A stretch of DNA of 64,000 nt from an uncultured Flavobacteriales bacterium (lineage in GTDB: Bacteria; Bacteroidota; Bacteroidia; Flavobacteriales_D; Crocinitomicaceae): contig CAIZQH010000003.1 of the NCBI GenBank assembly GCA_903935095.1, positions 186,001 to 250,000 of the forward strand, written 5' to 3'. Shown here piece after piece: positions 42,704-51,768 of this stretch (position 1 is its first letter; every line of letters starts with the position of its first letter). Position numbers and translations under genes: made by a program. The notes under the pieces were generated by a model that saw nothing but the letters and a program-made list of their open reading frames with translations, was not told the DNA's origin and did no database searches.

Positions 42704-42711
42704 TAACTTTG
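42704..42711 (+). promoter_or_regulatory. -7 promoter box for the riboswitch transcript
   Basis: TAACTTTG (TAnnTTTG) lies a few bases before the TPP aptamer, so the RNA would begin right at the aptamer. A TTG at 42686-42688 is 15 nt upstream. Confidence 0.55.
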
Positions 42712-42795
42712 AGCCGTCTCTAAGGGGTGCCGAAAGGCTGAGATTACACCCATTGAACCTGTAGGATAATGCCTGCGCAGGGAAGATGACCGAGC
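42711..42795 (+). promoter_or_regulatory. TPP (THI element) riboswitch
   Basis: All conserved blocks of the thiamin-pyrophosphate aptamer are present in order: GGGGTGC (42724-42730), GCTGAGA (42737-42743), ACACCC (42746-42751), TGAACCT (42754-42760), GGATAATGCC (42764-42773) and CGCAGGGAA (42775-42783). GTAGG and CCTGC close the variable arm. It should shut down the TonB receptor gene downstream when thiamin pyrophosphate is plentiful. Downstream, CCCCTT (42824-42829) can pair with AAGGGG (42722-42727) of the aptamer, and GCTAATT (42794-42800) with AATTAGC (42818-42824). Confidence 0.95.
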
Positions 42796-42852
42796 TAATT
42801 GTTATTTATTCACCAGGAATTAGCCCCTTGTTCTTGTTTAATTTTTCAGAAA

Positions 42853-45321
42853 ATGAAAACAAGAATTATTACCAGTATCCTATTTTTAAGTAGTTGTTAC
42901 TTTGCTTTTTCGCAGCATGCTATTCGCGGTGTAATTGAAGATCGAACCGGTTCTTTTGTCCAAGCTGCACAAGTATCTGTTTTAAATACAAATGTTCAAG
43001 TAAATTCAGATTCCCAAGGGAAATTTGAATTCACGCAATTGCCGATTTCTGATTCTACCTATACCATTTTGGTCGAGAAGCCCGGGTTTTTGGCTCAATC
43101 CATGACAATCTCAGCCACATCAAAAGAGGAGCTAAAGATTCTGCTCTTCACCAGTATGAAAACCTTGGAAGATGTGCAAGTAAGCACCACACGCTTATCA
43201 GATTATAGTACGTCTGCTATACTAGTAAGAAAAATCAATCCGCTAGAACGAAAGAATTTTGGACAAGATATTCCAGTTCTTTTGGAAGCAACACCATCGC
43301 TTGTTACCACTTCTGACGCTGGTGCGGGAGTTGGCTACACCGGACTTCGAATACGTGGAGTGGATGCTACACGAATCAATGTCACCATCAATGGAATCCC
43401 CGTAAACGATCCGGAATCACATGCCGTATATTGGGTCAATATGCCTGATTTAGCTTCTTCGATCGAGAACATACAAATTCAACGTGGGGTTGGATCATCT
43501 ACCAACGGAGCAGCTTCATTTGGAGCTTCGTTAAACATTAAAACACAGGATGTTTCTGAAAAACCATTTGGCTCTATCGACCAATCGGTGGGTTCTTTTG
43601 GCACGTATAAAACGACGATTAAAGCTGGAACAGGCATCATCAATAAACATTTTTCCCTAGAAACCAGAATGTCCAGTATTCAATCCAAAGGTTACCTCGA
43701 TCGCGCCAGTTCGGATTTGAAATCGTATTTCCTTTCCGCTGCTTACATTGGAAAAAAATCCATCGTTAAAACGATCATCTTTAGCGGAAAAGAAATCACT
43801 TATCAAGCCTGGAATGGAACTCCTGAGAGCCGTGTGAATGGAGATACCGCGGCGATGAATACCTACGCAGATCGCAATGGACTCAGTTCAGAAGAACGAG
43901 AAAACCTATTGAATTCAGGAAGAACCTATAACTATTACTCCTACAAAAATGAAGTGGATAACTATCAGCAAGATAATTATCAATTGCATTTCACGCATAC
44001 GTTCAATGATAAATTGATTTTAAACCTGGCCGGACACTATACTTACGGAAGAGGATATTATGAACAATACCGAAAAGGAGAAAATTTAGTGGATTATGGT
44101 TTGAATCCAGTTATGATTGAATCCGATACCGTTCAACAAACGGATTTGATTCGTCGCTTATGGCTGGACAATGATTTTGTTGGAGCCGTGTATGGAGTAA
44201 CCTATAAACCAACAGCTCATTTGGATTTTGTTTTAGGGGGATCCGCCAACACCTACTTTGGAAGACATTTTGGCGAAATAATTTGGGCGCAGTATGCATC
44301 AAATAGTGAAATCTACCAACGTTATTATACTAACGATTCTAGAAAATCGGAGCTTAGTTCGTACGTAAAAGCCGTGTATAAAAGAGAACGTTTTGATGTC
44401 TATACCGATTTGCAATTCAGACATGTCGATTACACATTTGTGGGTAAAGAGCTAGTGAATGGAACACCAGCAGATGTGACGCAAGCCGTTCAATTCAATT
44501 TCTTCAATCCAAAGGTTGGTGGAAGTTTTAAAATCAACTCCAATCAAATGTTGTTCTTGAATGGTGGAATCAGTCACAGAGAACCTGTGCGCGCCGATTT
44601 TGTAGCGAGTACAGCGGAAAATCGTCCGACTTTTGAAACCTTGCAAGATGTGGAATTTGGACATCAAATAAGTACAAGTAAATTGAGTTTGACGACAAAT
44701 GTGTATTTCATGAATTACCAAAATCAATTGCTTCTAACGGGAGAAATCAATGATGTGGGGGCCTATATTCACTCAAATGTCGCGAAAAGTTACCGACTAG
44801 GTGTGGAAGTTTATGGATCTTATCGTTTTGATAAAAAACTAAAATTGACGGGTGGAGTTACCCTAAGTCAAAATAAAATAGCGCAATTCAACGAATACCT
44901 TGATACCTATTTAGATACATTGCCATACTATACACAGCAAGTGCTTACTCATACGAATACAAACATGTCCTTTTCTCCTAATATTACCGGTAATATTGGT
45001 TTTGAATGGGTACCTATAGAAAATTTTAACATTGCTTGGATGACGAAATTAGTGGGGAGACAATTCCTCGATAACACAGGAAACATCAACCGAAGCATCG
45101 ATCCGTTTAACTTCTCCAACATCCAATTCAACTACTCAATTTTCGATAAATTCTGCAAGGAAATCCAATTTGGACTAATGGTGAACAACGTATTCAATCA
45201 AATGTATTCAAATAACGGTTATACGTTTTCATACGCCAATGGTGGACAAACGACCACAGAGAATTTCTATTACCCACAAGCGGGAAGAAATTTCATGGCG
45301 CGTGTGCTCTTAAAGTTTTAA
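42853..45321 (+). CDS. TonB-dependent outer-membrane receptor under TPP control (thiamin uptake)
   Basis: The 822-aa protein (ATG at 42853, which opens the signal MKTRIITSILFLSSCYFAFSQ; a TTG 18 codons upstream lies in the leader) has a CarboxypepD-like beta domain at about 22-110. A plug domain follows with GLRIRGVDATRINVTINGIP and IQIQRGVGSSTNGAASFG. A 22-strand barrel ends in ARVLLKF with a terminal Phe. TonB receptors of Bacteroidota behind THI elements are known as candidate thiamin transporters. Direct control by the riboswitch makes thiamin or a precursor the likely cargo. The next gene starts 27 bases on and shares its direction. Confidence 0.88.
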   Translation: MKTRIITSILFLSSCYFAFSQHAIRGVIEDRTGSFVQAAQVSVLNTNVQVNSDSQGKFEFTQLPISDSTYTILVEKPGFLAQSMTISATSKEELKILLFTSMKTLEDVQVSTTRLSDYSTSAILVRKINPLERKNFGQDIPVLLEATPSLVTTSDAGAGVGYTGLRIRGVDATRINVTINGIPVNDPESHAVYWVNMPDLASSIENIQIQRGVGSSTNGAASFGASLNIKTQDVSEKPFGSIDQSVGSFGTYKTTIKAGTGIINKHFSLETRMSSIQSKGYLDRASSDLKSYFLSAAYIGKKSIVKTIIFSGKEITYQAWNGTPESRVNGDTAAMNTYADRNGLSSEERENLLNSGRTYNYYSYKNEVDNYQQDNYQLHFTHTFNDKLILNLAGHYTYGRGYYEQYRKGENLVDYGLNPVMIESDTVQQTDLIRRLWLDNDFVGAVYGVTYKPTAHLDFVLGGSANTYFGRHFGEIIWAQYASNSEIYQRYYTNDSRKSELSSYVKAVYKRERFDVYTDLQFRHVDYTFVGKELVNGTPADVTQAVQFNFFNPKVGGSFKINSNQMLFLNGGISHREPVRADFVASTAENRPTFETLQDVEFGHQISTSKLSLTTNVYFMNYQNQLLLTGEINDVGAYIHSNVAKSYRLGVEVYGSYRFDKKLKLTGGVTLSQNKIAQFNEYLDTYLDTLPYYTQQVLTHTNTNMSFSPNITGNIGFEWVPIENFNIAWMTKLVGRQFLDNTGNINRSIDPFNFSNIQFNYSIFDKFCKEIQFGLMVNNVFNQMYSNNGYTFSYANGGQTTTENFYYPQAGRNFMARVLLKF

Positions 45322-45348
45322 TTGTACTTTTGAGGAAATTATAGAACG

Positions 45349-46494
45349 ATGAAATTCCTACTTTCTTTTAGCTGTATATTGAGTATTTCCACTTTGTTTG
45401 CCCAACAAGTGGGTGTGATTATTGGAGACACTGCAGGCGCTCCAATCCTTGTGAGCATTGCACCACCAGATTCCATCGTGAATTTTCCAGATACGGAGGC
45501 TCAATATCCAGGTGGGCCGGATTCTTTGGCTGAGTTCATTTTTGTGAATTTTATTCTGCCGGATGATGATCCAATGGATATTGAATTCAACGATGACCAT
45601 GTTTACCTCTCTTTTATCGTAGAAAAAGATGGTTCATTGACGGACATCGTTGTCGAAAAAGGAGTGAATGTCCTATATGATTCTATTTGTGTGGCAGTGG
45701 TGAAGCTAATGCCTAATTGGGTTCCAGCACAGAAAAATGGAATTGCCGTGCGTTCGCTGATGCGTTTACCGATTAGCATTGATGATGCCATTATGGGGAC
45801 AGATATAGAAGATTTCTCGGAAGAGGAGTGGATGGAAGAAGATATAGACGAGGGACGAAAATTCGGCAAAGGACATTGGGCTGGATTTGACATTTACATG
45901 TCTCAGTTTATGAATGACCAGCGAGAAATGCAATTTAATAATCACCCATATTGGGAAAATAACGAAGTGAAATCCATTGGCCTTAACTACAATATTTTTG
46001 ATCTAAAATTCCCAATCATCGGAAATAATTTGGGCATTACTACAGGAATAGGGATTGGATACCAAAGTTATAGCCTTAGAAATAATTATGTCTTTCAACA
46101 TACTGCAGACACGATCTTTGCAGTGAGCGACACGATATTCGATTTTAAAACCAACAAATTGAATGTAGGTACGATCTCGATTCCTTTACTTTTGGATTAT
46201 TCATCCAATAAGAAGTTTGAGAAAAGCTACTTTGTAGCTGTGGGTGTTATAGGAACATATAATTACTCCACAAAACAACGCTTGACGGGAACCTATGCAA
46301 ATGGTGATAAATTTGACAATGCTACCATCTCATCATTTAACATGAATCGTTTGACTTTAGATGCCACAGCTCGCATCGGTTATGGTCATTTTGGCATGTT
46401 TGTGAGCTATCAATTAAATACGATGTTCAAAACGGACCATACAGTTGCCGTTTATCCGTTTCGTATTGGATTTAATGTGCTTTTCGGAAGTTAA
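45349..46494 (+). CDS. TonB C-terminal-domain protein fused to a beta-barrel
   Basis: The 381-aa protein has a signal peptide (LLSFSCILSISTLFAQ) and no inner-membrane anchor beyond it. Residues about 45-150 form a TonB C-terminal-like domain: FPDTEAQYPGGPDSLAEFIF, then VYLSFIVEKDGSLTDIVVEKG and VVKLMPNWVPAQKNG, all hallmarks. An acidic linker near 155-170 follows. The last 200 residues are alternating polar and hydrophobic strands typical of a PorT-like outer-membrane barrel (GITTGIGIGYQSYSL, ATARIGYGHFGMFV). It lies 27 bases after the TPP-controlled receptor and is probably co-regulated. Normal TonB is held in the inner membrane, so this fusion is unusual. Confidence 0.75.
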   Translation: MKFLLSFSCILSISTLFAQQVGVIIGDTAGAPILVSIAPPDSIVNFPDTEAQYPGGPDSLAEFIFVNFILPDDDPMDIEFNDDHVYLSFIVEKDGSLTDIVVEKGVNVLYDSICVAVVKLMPNWVPAQKNGIAVRSLMRLPISIDDAIMGTDIEDFSEEEWMEEDIDEGRKFGKGHWAGFDIYMSQFMNDQREMQFNNHPYWENNEVKSIGLNYNIFDLKFPIIGNNLGITTGIGIGYQSYSLRNNYVFQHTADTIFAVSDTIFDFKTNKLNVGTISIPLLLDYSSNKKFEKSYFVAVGVIGTYNYSTKQRLTGTYANGDKFDNATISSFNMNRLTLDATARIGYGHFGMFVSYQLNTMFKTDHTVAVYPFRIGFNVLFGS

Positions 46495-47456
46495 TCGGCC
46501 TTAAAATACAAATCAAACAAATCGTTTCCTGCTAGAAAGGACTTGAAATCCATGCGTTTTTTTCCCTCCGCTTGAATTTCCTTCAGTAGAACAAAACCAG
46601 ATCCACTTGGAAATACAATTCCTTCTGAAATGGAAAAAGGACCATTGTTTCGTATAGCCTGTTCAATGTTCACTACCGATGAACCGAAGAGTTTAAAGGT
46701 AATCCATGCGGATTTCTTTAAGGACCAAAGTTTGCACCACGCAGCAGGGTAGGGAGATAAGCCTCGGATGCGATTGTGATTAAGTTCAGCTGCCTGATTC
46801 CAGTCGATTTCACAATCGGCCTTGAATATTTTGGGTGCGAAAGGTAAATTAGTATCCGATGTATCCTGTGTTATTGTTGATACATCACCCGAACAAATTT
46901 GATCGGCTGTTTCTACGGTTAATTTTGCCCCAATGGATTTTAGTTCATCGTGTAATTCACCAGCCGTTAAGGAATGCGTTAAGGGCGTTGATTTTTGAGC
47001 AATAATAGCTCCTGTATCTATGTTTTCATTAATGAAAAACGTACTAACACCCGTTTCCTTTTCACCATTCATAATAGCCCAATTGATAGGCGCTGCACCT
47101 CTATATTTTGGAAGTAAACTTGCATGTAAATTAATTGTTCCATAAGTGGGCATTTTCCAAACAACATCAGGTAACATACGAAAAGCGACAACGACAAATA
47201 AATCTGCTTCTAAGGTGGATAATTCATTCAGGAATGATTCCTCACGCAATTTGTCTGGTTGTAAAACAGGAATTTCATTCGAAATGGCGTATTGTTTGAC
47301 AGCACTTTGATGAATTTGCTGCCCGCGTCCAGCAGGTTTGTCCGCAACCGTAACCACTCCAACCACTTCATGTTTGGAGTGCACTAATGCATCTAAAATT
47401 CCCACAGCAAATTCTGGGGTTCCCATAAAAACTATGCGTAACTGATCTTTCATCAT
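46491..47456 (-). CDS. fmt: methionyl-tRNA formyltransferase
   Basis: Fmt adds the formyl group to initiator Met-tRNA. The 321-aa protein starts MMKDQLRIVFMGTPEFAVG and has LHASLLPKYRGAAPINWAI near 110-128 (the SLLP signature) with INENIDTGAI further on, and the C-terminal OB-like domain. The ATG at 47456 overlaps the MATE stop as ATGA, so it is chosen over a TTG six codons earlier. It ends by a 4-base stop overlap with the convergent TonB-barrel gene. Confidence 0.95.
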   Translation of the reverse strand: MMKDQLRIVFMGTPEFAVGILDALVHSKHEVVGVVTVADKPAGRGQQIHQSAVKQYAISNEIPVLQPDKLREESFLNELSTLEADLFVVVAFRMLPDVVWKMPTYGTINLHASLLPKYRGAAPINWAIMNGEKETGVSTFFINENIDTGAIIAQKSTPLTHSLTAGELHDELKSIGAKLTVETADQICSGDVSTITQDTSDTNLPFAPKIFKADCEIDWNQAAELNHNRIRGLSPYPAAWCKLWSLKKSAWITFKLFGSSVVNIEQAIRNNGPFSISEGIVFPSGSGFVLLKEIQAEGKKRMDFKSFLAGNDLFDLYFKAD

Positions 47457-48781
47457 ACAATTTTCTTTTTCCAATCATATAATCGGAGGTAACTGATAGA
47501 AGCTAACCCCATTAAAATAAAATAAATATATTCTACGGTCCAAATCCAATAAACATCCAAGTTCCACACTTTGATAAATAGGTAACAAAAGAGGACGTAT
47601 ACGCTTACTGTCCCAAATTCAATAAACATCGAATGAAGGGTATTTCCGGAACCATGTATCGTTTGAAAATAGACCGATGCAAATCCATATAGCATGATTG
47701 AAACAGATATCAAACGAAGAATTTGTGCACTTTTTTGAACATAGGCTTCAGCCGGATTAATGAGTCTAATTAATGCTTCAGGGTAGAAAATAGCCCCATG
47801 AAATGTTGCACATAAAAAGAGGAGTGTCATCAGTTGTATTCGTTTTTGGATTGTGGGAATCGCTTCGAATTTCTTCGCTCCAATGTATTGGGAAATGTAT
47901 GTTTTTGTGGTTCCTGCGAATCCCCAAATTGGCACAAATGCAAGAAAATAAATCGCTCGAATATTCTGAGACACGGTTAAATCAAATTGCCCCTTTTGTT
48001 CTAGCCACGTAAAAAAGAGTGTCCAAGTTGCCAACGCAAAAAACCCTTGAAACATGAGCGGACTTCCTACTTTTAACAATTCTTTCATAGAAGACAAGTC
48101 GAATTTAAAATGCGAAAACAATTGATATTCCCTACGTTCAGTGGAGAAAATCAAGTAAACAACTAAAAACAACATCCCTAAAGCATCAGCAATGGTATTG
48201 GCAAACGCAGCGCCTTTAATCCCCATTTCGGGTAAACCGAAATTGCCAAAAATGAGTGCATTTGCTAGGAATATATTACTTATAGCAGTAATTAATGCAG
48301 CGTATAATACAATCATGGATTTCCCTTTCGCTAATAAAAATGCTTGAACGGTTATCGTGATCATCGCAAAAAACAAAGCGAAGCTTCGGATGCGCAAAAA
48401 GTCGCCTTGAAGCAGTGCGATATCTTGATGTTTGGAGTATCCAAGAATAGCAGAAGGCAAGAACCAATGGAGTATACCAAAGAAACTAACTGCTAAAATG
48501 AAATTCGTTAAAAAGGATGTTCCGAATACTCGTCCGATAGCAGAAATTCGCTCCTCGCCAATTCTCCGAGCTATGATGATTTGCGCACCATCACCCATTC
48601 CTACTAGGCACATATAAATAGTGACGTAGAGGAGTCCGGCGTTACCAACAGCATCAAATGCTTCCGTCGAATACCTACTGATAAAGGAAGCGTCTGTGAT
48701 CAAAACAATGGACTGAATAAATCCAGATACCATCATCGGCAGCGCCATGCCTAAAATTGACTTGTAGTTAAACGAAAGCAT
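47453..48781 (-). CDS. MATE-family multidrug efflux transporter
   Basis: The 442-aa protein has about 12 membrane spans in two similar halves. Segments such as LGMALPMMVSGFIQSIVLITD near 11-31 and GDGAQIIIARRIGEE near 64-78 are typical of MATE (NorM/DinF type). GFAGTTKTYISQYIGAKK marks the second half. It lies 1 base after rlmI and overlaps fmt. It exports cationic drugs or metabolites using Na+ or H+; the substrate is not known. Confidence 0.88.
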   Translation of the reverse strand: MLSFNYKSILGMALPMMVSGFIQSIVLITDASFISRYSTEAFDAVGNAGLLYVTIYMCLVGMGDGAQIIIARRIGEERISAIGRVFGTSFLTNFILAVSFFGILHWFLPSAILGYSKHQDIALLQGDFLRIRSFALFFAMITITVQAFLLAKGKSMIVLYAALITAISNIFLANALIFGNFGLPEMGIKGAAFANTIADALGMLFLVVYLIFSTERREYQLFSHFKFDLSSMKELLKVGSPLMFQGFFALATWTLFFTWLEQKGQFDLTVSQNIRAIYFLAFVPIWGFAGTTKTYISQYIGAKKFEAIPTIQKRIQLMTLLFLCATFHGAIFYPEALIRLINPAEAYVQKSAQILRLISVSIMLYGFASVYFQTIHGSGNTLHSMFIEFGTVSVYVLFCYLFIKVWNLDVYWIWTVEYIYFILMGLASISYLRLYDWKKKIV

Positions 48782-48782
48782 C

Positions 48783-49958
48783 TTAATCCACTTGAATAAT
48801 TAATCCCTTCAAATATTCTCCCTCTGGATGAAAGGCATGAATGGGATGATCTGCTGGTTGATGAATTTGTTCTAAAATGCGCACATTTCTTCCCGACTCG
48901 ATTGCTGCTGCAATGATGGTGTTTGTGAATAGTGCTTTATCGATGACCTGTGAGCAAGAAAACGTAAAGATGATTCCTCCGCTTTTGATTTGACGAATGG
49001 CATACGCGTTCAAACGTTTATAGCCTTGAACGGCTTGGTGCCGTTTTTCGCGGTGTTTCGCAAATGCAGGTGGATCCAAAACGATAATATCATAATCTTC
49101 TTGAAGGTCCTTCATGTAATCCATGGCATCCGCACAAATAGACATGTGTTTTTCAGAGTAGTTATTTAAGATAATATTTTCGTCTGTCAAGGCAATCGCT
49201 TTTTTCGAGCTATCCAATGAATGAACCAATGTTGCACCATGGTTGAGGGCTTGAAGTGAAAAACCTCCGGAATAACAAAAGGTATTGAGTACTTTTTTCC
49301 CTTTTGAATATTCTCCCAATATGCGTCGATTGACACGCTGATCGATAAAGAAGCCAGTTTTTTGTCCGGTTAGCCAATCGATGTTGTATTTTACACCATT
49401 CTCTAGCGCAAGGTGAGGCATTTCGCAGCTTCCGTACAAATATGCATCACTAACATCCGTTCGTTTTGGTAAGGTGTCCGTTGACTTCGAGTAAACGGCT
49501 GTTAATTTCTTCCCGAATGCATTTTTTAAGGCATTGGCAATCAAATCTACGGAAAAGTACATGCCGATGGAATGACATTGAATGACGGCAACGCCATTGT
49601 AAAAATCGATGACAAGTCCAGGTAATTCGTCTCCTTCGCCATGACAAATTCTGAAAATGTTGTTTTGCTTTGATAATAAACCAATGTTTAAACGGGAATC
49701 AACTGCTTTTTTAATTTTTTGATTAAAAAATGCTTGATCAATGACTTCGTATTCAAAACTTAGGATTCGAACCGATATCGTCGCATGTTGGTAATGTCCA
49801 ATTCCTAAAAATTGATCTTTTCGCGTCATTAAACAAACGATATCACCATCCTTTAATGATTCAGTAGAAGACTCTATGGCTCCAGAAAAAACCCATGGAT
49901 GACGTCGCATCAATGATTGTTCCTTGCCTTTACGGATATGTAATATGGGGTATGTCAT
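48783..49958 (-). CDS. rlmI: RlmI-type 23S rRNA (cytosine-5-)-methyltransferase
   Basis: The 391-aa protein starts MTYPILHIRKGKEQSLMRRHPWVFSGAIE, an RlmI-like PUA domain (residues 1-75). The SAM domain has DWLTGQKTGFFIDQR, VLNTFCYSGGFSLQALNHGA near 222-241 and IIVLDPPAFAKHR with the catalytic DPP segment. The upstream 20 codons of the open frame are poor and precede a strong -7 box, so the ATG at 49958 is chosen. It is the first gene of rlmI-MATE-fmt. Confidence 0.85.
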   Translation of the reverse strand: MTYPILHIRKGKEQSLMRRHPWVFSGAIESSTESLKDGDIVCLMTRKDQFLGIGHYQHATISVRILSFEYEVIDQAFFNQKIKKAVDSRLNIGLLSKQNNIFRICHGEGDELPGLVIDFYNGVAVIQCHSIGMYFSVDLIANALKNAFGKKLTAVYSKSTDTLPKRTDVSDAYLYGSCEMPHLALENGVKYNIDWLTGQKTGFFIDQRVNRRILGEYSKGKKVLNTFCYSGGFSLQALNHGATLVHSLDSSKKAIALTDENIILNNYSEKHMSICADAMDYMKDLQEDYDIIVLDPPAFAKHREKRHQAVQGYKRLNAYAIRQIKSGGIIFTFSCSQVIDKALFTNTIIAAAIESGRNVRILEQIHQPADHPIHAFHPEGEYLKGLIIQVD

Positions 49959-49963
49959 AGCGA

Positions 49964-49971
49964 CAAAGTTA
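49964..49971 (-). promoter_or_regulatory. -7 promoter box for rlmI
   Basis: The minus strand reads TAACTTTG, then TCGCT, then ATG at 49958. The mRNA should begin at or next to the start codon. Confidence 0.5.
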
Positions 49972-50057
49972 CACAATCCGTTGCCAAACTTACAGATGTA
50001 TCGAAAGCATCTACACACAAAATGTTTAGATTTCTAGTGTAAGTCCTATTTTCGACT

Positions 50058-50065
50058 TACTTTTG
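50058..50065 (+). promoter_or_regulatory. -7 promoter box for the gene at 50085
   Basis: TACTTTTG (TAnnTTTG) lies 19 nt upstream of the ATG at 50085 in the divergent gap shared with rlmI. Confidence 0.45.
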
Positions 50066-50084
50066 ACGGAAATAAAGATGAAAT

Positions 50085-50345
50085 ATGTCAAATAAAAGAA
50101 TTCTTAAAAGAAACATCAACGAGATGGTCTTTGATGTGGTAGAAGAGTGTTTTCACCACCAAATGTTGGATGAGTCAAAAGCTCCAGCAACCGAAAAATT
50201 GATTACAGAAGCAGCGAATTTTCAAGATGTCATTCTTGGACGCATGCACAAAGCAAAAGGAAAAGCTGAATTTCGCGCGATTGTAGCAGATGTTGAGGCA
50301 AAAGCCTTGTCTTTTGTTGATGCGTTAAATGCTTTAAATAAATAA
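50085..50345 (+). CDS. small conserved helical protein
   Basis: The 86-aa protein is all-helical with no signal: MVFDVVEECFHHQMLD, then EKLITEAANFQDVILGRMHKA and FRAIVADVEAKALSFVDALN. Similar short proteins occur across Bacteroidota, always without assigned function. It stands 4 bases before the SLC13 gene and starts a plus-strand run. The clear start, promoter box and even helical pattern support a real gene. Confidence 0.6.
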   Translation: MSNKRILKRNINEMVFDVVEECFHHQMLDESKAPATEKLITEAANFQDVILGRMHKAKGKAEFRAIVADVEAKALSFVDALNALNK

Positions 50346-50349
50346 ATAC

Positions 50350-51726
50350 ATGCTTCAGTTAGATTGGAAGCGCATGCTCGCGGCATTTGGCGTCTTTTCT
50401 TTTCTAATGATACTCATTTCTACTGGTGCAACTAATTCCTATTGGAATGCAGTTGCACTCGGTGGACTAATGATTTTCTTTTGGATATTTGAGGTGATAT
50501 CCATTTATGTGACAGCCTTACTTCCCTTCATTTTAGCAATCCCATTAGGATTATTAGACACCAACGACCTAGCAGCGAGCTATGGCAACAATAATGTCTA
50601 TTTGTTTTTCGGTGGATTTGTTCTAGCGCTTGGCTTAGAAAAGTGGAAGGTTCATGAGCAAATCGCTCGACGCATCATAAACGTTGTTGGAGATTCAAAA
50701 CCGAGAATTCTACTTGGATTTATTCTCAGCACAGGATTTCTCAGTATGTGGATTTCCAATACAGCAACTGCACTCATGATGTTGCCCATGGCCATTGCGA
50801 TTATTCATGCGATGCCTGTGGCTCATCAGAAATCTAAATTCTCTTTGTTACTGATGTTAAGCATCGCTTATGCATCAAGTATCGGTGGGGTAGGGACGTT
50901 AGTCGGTTCTCCTCCAAACACACAAATGGCTGCTATTTTACAGAAGAACTTTCACATTACCGTGAGCTTTTTTGATTGGATGAAAATTGGAATGCCACTA
51001 GCAATAACCATGTTGTTGGCTTTGTATGGTGTTTTTTACCTGGTCTTGGGTAAGGAGAGAAAGGAAATTCATGATGTGAATTTACCAAATGTCCCTTGGA
51101 CAAACGAACAACTAAGAGCTTTAGCAATCTTCGGGATTGTGGTCATTTTATGGTCCTTCCGTGAATTAATCACTTCTTTAAGTGGACTAAACTACGGGGA
51201 CGAAAGCGCCGCGATTTTTGGTGCCATCTTGTTGTTTATTATCCCAGGTAAAAGTGAAAAAAAACCATTGCTAGATTGGAAGGATACAGAGAAATTGCCT
51301 TGGGGTATTTTACTGTTGTTTGGTGGTGGACTTGCACTTGCGCAAATTTTCGAGAAAAATGGAGTCGTTGAATCACTGACAAAAGTATTTCAGTCTTATG
51401 ATAACATGTCTGTTCCGGCTATCGTTTTGTTAGTGGTTGTCGTTTCTGTTTTTGCATCAGAAGTAATGTCCAATTTGGCACTTGTTACGATTTTTGTTCC
51501 AGTAATTGCTAGTTTCGCAAAGGAGTCTGGATATGAAATTTTTCAATTGTGTTTTAGCCTCACGCTTGGTGCAAGCCTCGCATTCATGATGCCTGTTGGC
51601 ACTCCGCCAAATGCAATTGTGTTTTCATCAGGACATGTGAAAATCCATCAAATGGTTAAAATGGGCTTTGTTTTTAACGTGATTGGCATTGCATTAATTT
51701 CATTGTTTTCCATCCTTTTTTTATAA
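50350..51726 (+). CDS. SLC13/DASS-family anion transporter
   Basis: The 458-aa membrane protein has about 11 spans and the DASS landmarks WISNTATALMMLPMAIAII near 138-156 and VGTLVGSPPNTQMAAIL (the first SNT-like loop). In the second half it has SNLALVTIFVPVIASFA and MPVGTPPNAIVFSSG (the second SNT-type motif). Family members are Na+-coupled carriers for dicarboxylates, citrate or sulfate; the visible motifs favour dicarboxylate types. It is downstream of the small helical protein. Confidence 0.88.
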   Translation: MLQLDWKRMLAAFGVFSFLMILISTGATNSYWNAVALGGLMIFFWIFEVISIYVTALLPFILAIPLGLLDTNDLAASYGNNNVYLFFGGFVLALGLEKWKVHEQIARRIINVVGDSKPRILLGFILSTGFLSMWISNTATALMMLPMAIAIIHAMPVAHQKSKFSLLLMLSIAYASSIGGVGTLVGSPPNTQMAAILQKNFHITVSFFDWMKIGMPLAITMLLALYGVFYLVLGKERKEIHDVNLPNVPWTNEQLRALAIFGIVVILWSFRELITSLSGLNYGDESAAIFGAILLFIIPGKSEKKPLLDWKDTEKLPWGILLLFGGGLALAQIFEKNGVVESLTKVFQSYDNMSVPAIVLLVVVVSVFASEVMSNLALVTIFVPVIASFAKESGYEIFQLCFSLTLGASLAFMMPVGTPPNAIVFSSGHVKIHQMVKMGFVFNVIGIALISLFSILFL

Positions 51727-51768
51727 TTCGAGAATATTTCTTATTTTCGATAACCTTAAAACTAAACC

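Noticed and set aside
42799-42852. Start of the TonB receptor at the upstream TTG
   Set aside because: It lies in the riboswitch control region, and the ATG at 42853 opens a perfect signal peptide.
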